Below, one piece after another: positions 61,848 to 64,000 of a DNA stretch of 64,000 bases (its first letter is position 1; every line of letters starts with the position of its first letter). A program made the position numbers and the translations under genes. This stretch comes from Adiantum capillus-veneris. Lineage: Eukaryota > Streptophyta > Polypodiopsida > Polypodiales > Pteridaceae. The notes under the pieces are model-generated. The model saw only the letters and a list, made by a program, of their open reading frames with translations, ran no database searches and was not told the DNA's origin. Location of the stretch: assembly GCA_014529385.2 (NCBI GenBank), contig CM043962.1:42159598-42223597 (forward strand). The letters are read 5' to 3'.

Positions 61848-63001
61848 GGTTCCCCCTTTACAAAAAGGGAAATACTGGACACATGTCAAGCTCCTAGGCC
61901 AGTTGCCCCAACCTCCTCACAAATCCTAATGGATGGCCATAGAGGTGGACCAATGAGAATTAGGCTAGAGTAAATATAGTCTAATCATTTTAAAAATGCT
62001 TGATAAAAGAACCAATAGAAATTAAGCTCCCTAGAAGACTATTGGACAGTCTACCAAGGGGTCCAACATTCAGTAGCCCAATGGCTTGCCTGATTCCTAT
62101 TGGCCAGAAGACTAAGAGGTCCCAATGAGAGTTAAATTGAATTCTTTAAATACCTAAAGCTCTCACAAAAGGGGAAAGGGGGACACATGTCACAAGGCTA
62201 GCAATTATGCTTCTAATTTATGATTGGCTAAGCTTTACAGGGGCCAATGGGATGCCATCATGAGCAATTAGCAAGAGGGGTCGACAAAGATGAGAGAGAA
62301 GGCTGCATTTTCCTCTAACTCATTGCTACACACACACACAACTCATGTGTGAAAGAAGAACTCCATATCCTTCTCTAAGCATTGAGAAGTAGAGGCCTAC
62401 ACCAACAACTCTTGGCTATGGAATGCAAATCAAACCAAGAGCCAAGCTTCAATGGCATGCTCATCTCCTCTACCATGCTAATTACTAAGCTAAGCTATGA
62501 TATTAGAGTGATTATGTGAGCATAATACTTCTTTCTCATAAGATACCTCTTCTTCCTCTCAATCTATCCTCATTCCCTGCTAGCTCTCACCATTTTTGAA
62601 GGTGCGTGAGGTCTTGGGAGGATTGAGGCTAGGGACACCAGGTCTGTTTTTCAAGCATAATTTGGTGTATGAAGCTTCCATCTTCATTACACCAACTAGT
62701 TTTATCAAGGAACACAAAGATTGTATTGTACAAAAGTCTCCTTTGATGAGAGAAGCTATAATACAAAGCCTTTATGGAGGGGGGACCGGCTCCATATAAA
62801 TCCGGTCCTCAATTGTTGCCAATTGTTCTATTTCTCTCTCTTTTTAAGTATTTTCAATGCCACATTAGCTAGATGTAAATTGCTATGTTGCTTCTCAATT
62901 AAGTACTCTCTATATGCTCATTAGGAACTTGTTCTGAATGAAATGCTCACTACATTATCAATTTCCACAACACACAAGTTACTAGTGCATTAAATGTTAC
63001 A
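61394..63001 (+). repeat. LTR of the right-edge gypsy element
   Basis: The 3' end is firm: AAATGTTACA at 63001, followed by a PBS. The start is uncertain; TGTCATAAAA at 61394 is a candidate. It holds (CT)n at about 61772-61844 and a hairpin at 62781-62810. The order CTTTATGGAGGGGGGACCGG then unpaired AT-rich sequence resembles the solo LTR at 24635-24670. Confidence 0.65.
62781..62810 (+). promoter_or_regulatory. LTR hairpin, homologous to 24643-24668
   Basis: GGGGACCGG (62781-62789) pairs with CCGGTCCTC (62802-62810), nine pairs including one G-U, around a 12-nt loop. Compared with 24643-24668, one A-T pair has become G-C. Confidence 0.75.
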
Positions 63002-63002
63002 T

Positions 63003-63014
63003 TGGTATCAGAGC
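63003..63014 (+). promoter_or_regulatory. Primer-binding site, right-edge element
   Basis: A perfect TGGTATCAGAGC one base after the LTR end. Confidence 0.94.
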
Positions 63015-63393
63015 TATTGGTTTCTCTTTTCTTGCTCAAGAAGAGAGGTCCTCAAGCTTGCTACAAATGGTTGGTGTTAGTGATTGCAAAAGAGTAAGTA
63101 GAATAGGAATTTTTCATCCTTGAGGCGTGCCTACTTTATGCAGCTAATGGGGACACCGTCGAGAGCTATGGTCTTAATAATGGAGTCCTATGGGGCTTGC
63201 CTATGGCTTAATCATCATTATTGAGCTATTAGAACCTTGACAGGAACCGGTGCTATCTTGGCTCTATTGGACCCTCTCTTCTATTCCTTGCAATTAACAA
63301 TATTCAAGCCACGGGTATAGATGCTTGAGTCCTTATCTTTGAAGGTAAAGAGGAGTAGCAACTAGGGCTTGAAGTGCCAAAGTACAGTGGCAA

Positions 63394-63978
63394 GTGCATG
63401 AGCTAGTTGAGAAAGGCATGGTTAGGCCTAGCTCATCTCCATTTTGTTCACCCGTGTTATTAGTGCAAAAGAAAGACGACACATATCGTATGTGTGTCGA
63501 CTATAGAGCACTAAATAGGATCACTATCAAGAATAGGTTTCTCGTTCCATGGGCAGAAGACCTATTTGATAAGCTACAAGGGTCAACCTACTTTAGTAGA
63601 ATTGACCTAAAGAATGGCTACCATCAAATATGGATAGTTGATCAAGACATTGTAAAGACCACATTTCGCACTACGTTTGGTCTTTATGAGTACATTGTCA
63701 TGCCTTTTGGCTTGACCAACGCACCAGCCACATTTAGCCGCTTGATGGAGAAGCTATTCAGGCCTCACCGAACCTTTACTAAAGTGTTTGATGATATAAT
63801 CATCTACTCTAATTCATTAGACAAACACAAGCAACACCTCCACGTAAAATTTCAAGTTTTACGAGAGAATAAACTTTATATTAATCAAAAGAAAAGTGAA
63901 TTTTTCTTACATTTAGGCCACATTATCTCTCGAGATGCCATCCAAATGGATCCATCAAAGCTAGAGGTAGTAAAATGA
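63394..63978 (+). pseudogene. Ty3/gypsy reverse transcriptase fragment without gag
   Basis: A 194-residue frame covering RT: HELVEKGMVRPSSSPFCSPV, VQKKDDTYRMCVDYRALNRI, YFSRIDLKNGYHQIWIVDQD, YIVMPFGLTNAPATFSRLME and the catalytic VFDDIIIYSN near residue 130, ending GHIISRDAIQMDPSKLEVVK. A TGA stop follows where the next motif continues (CPNPRNL). Only 380 bp separate it from the PBS, so gag, zinc knuckle and protease have been deleted. The canonical pair of Asp is present (FDD). RNase H would lie beyond the window. Confidence 0.85.
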
Positions 63979-64000
63979 TGTCCTAATCCAAGGAATTTGC

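Overview
The window is nuclear DNA from a eukaryote, most likely a land plant with a large, repeat-packed genome. The reasons are nested Ty3/gypsy chromovirus-type LTR retrotransposons whose primer-binding sites match initiator tRNA-Met (TGGTATCAGAGC), a TRIM element, plant-like telobox (AAACCCTA) and TGACGTGGCA motifs in LTRs, many long (CT)n tracts, and a spliced gene for mitoribosomal protein mL46 with plant-type short introns. I cannot name the species; a fern, lycophyte or other large-genome plant would fit. No rRNA gene, CRISPR array or prokaryotic operon is visible.

1-6.3 kb: an almost complete but dead chromovirus (element 1, minus strand) with 3' LTR, polypurine tract, chromodomain, a damaged integrase, intact RT-RNase H, a remnant protease, gag, PBS and 5' LTR. 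6.3-6.44 kb: a cluster of consecutive palindromes.

6.45-28.7 kb: a nest of retrotransposons built round one unusual family, called family A here. A minus-strand family-A copy (the host, about 27.6 kb down to 6.45 kb) is split twice. A 5'-truncated LINE sits at 7388-10422 with an 11-bp target-site duplication (TSD). A 14.8-kb plus-strand composite sits at 10808-25626 with TSD TTGAG. The composite is a tandem array (LTR-body-LTR-body-LTR). Its first LTR holds a solo LTR (11699-13256, TSD TCAGT). Its last LTR is split by an inverted family-A copy, which itself holds another solo LTR (23255-24763, TSD GTGAT/GTGAC). Family A encodes gag, and in the long form a zinc knuckle and protease. Where RT, RNase H and integrase should be, it has an Asp/His-rich repeat tract, a conserved domain I do not recognise, and a chromodomain-like C-terminus. 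It is the best candidate here for something undescribed.

28.7-33 kb: scrambled gypsy fragments, including two LTRs of one family in inverted orientation and two displaced integrase pieces. 33.19-34.21 kb: five in-frame exons of a 5'-truncated mL46 gene, the only recognisable host gene. 34.2-44.3 kb: AT-rich DNA with a tandemly repeated LINE RT fragment, a copia-like LTR and a decayed transposon-type gene of the DUF7869-like family (minus strand).

44.4-55.4 kb: minisatellite fields with the shared core CAAGTGGTGGAYCT, next to a clean TRIM element (52608-54006, TSD ATGTT). 55.4-64 kb: microsatellites, a tRNA-like sequence, a LINE endonuclease fragment, a degenerate gypsy element, and at the right edge a gypsy LTR, PBS and RT fragment lacking gag.
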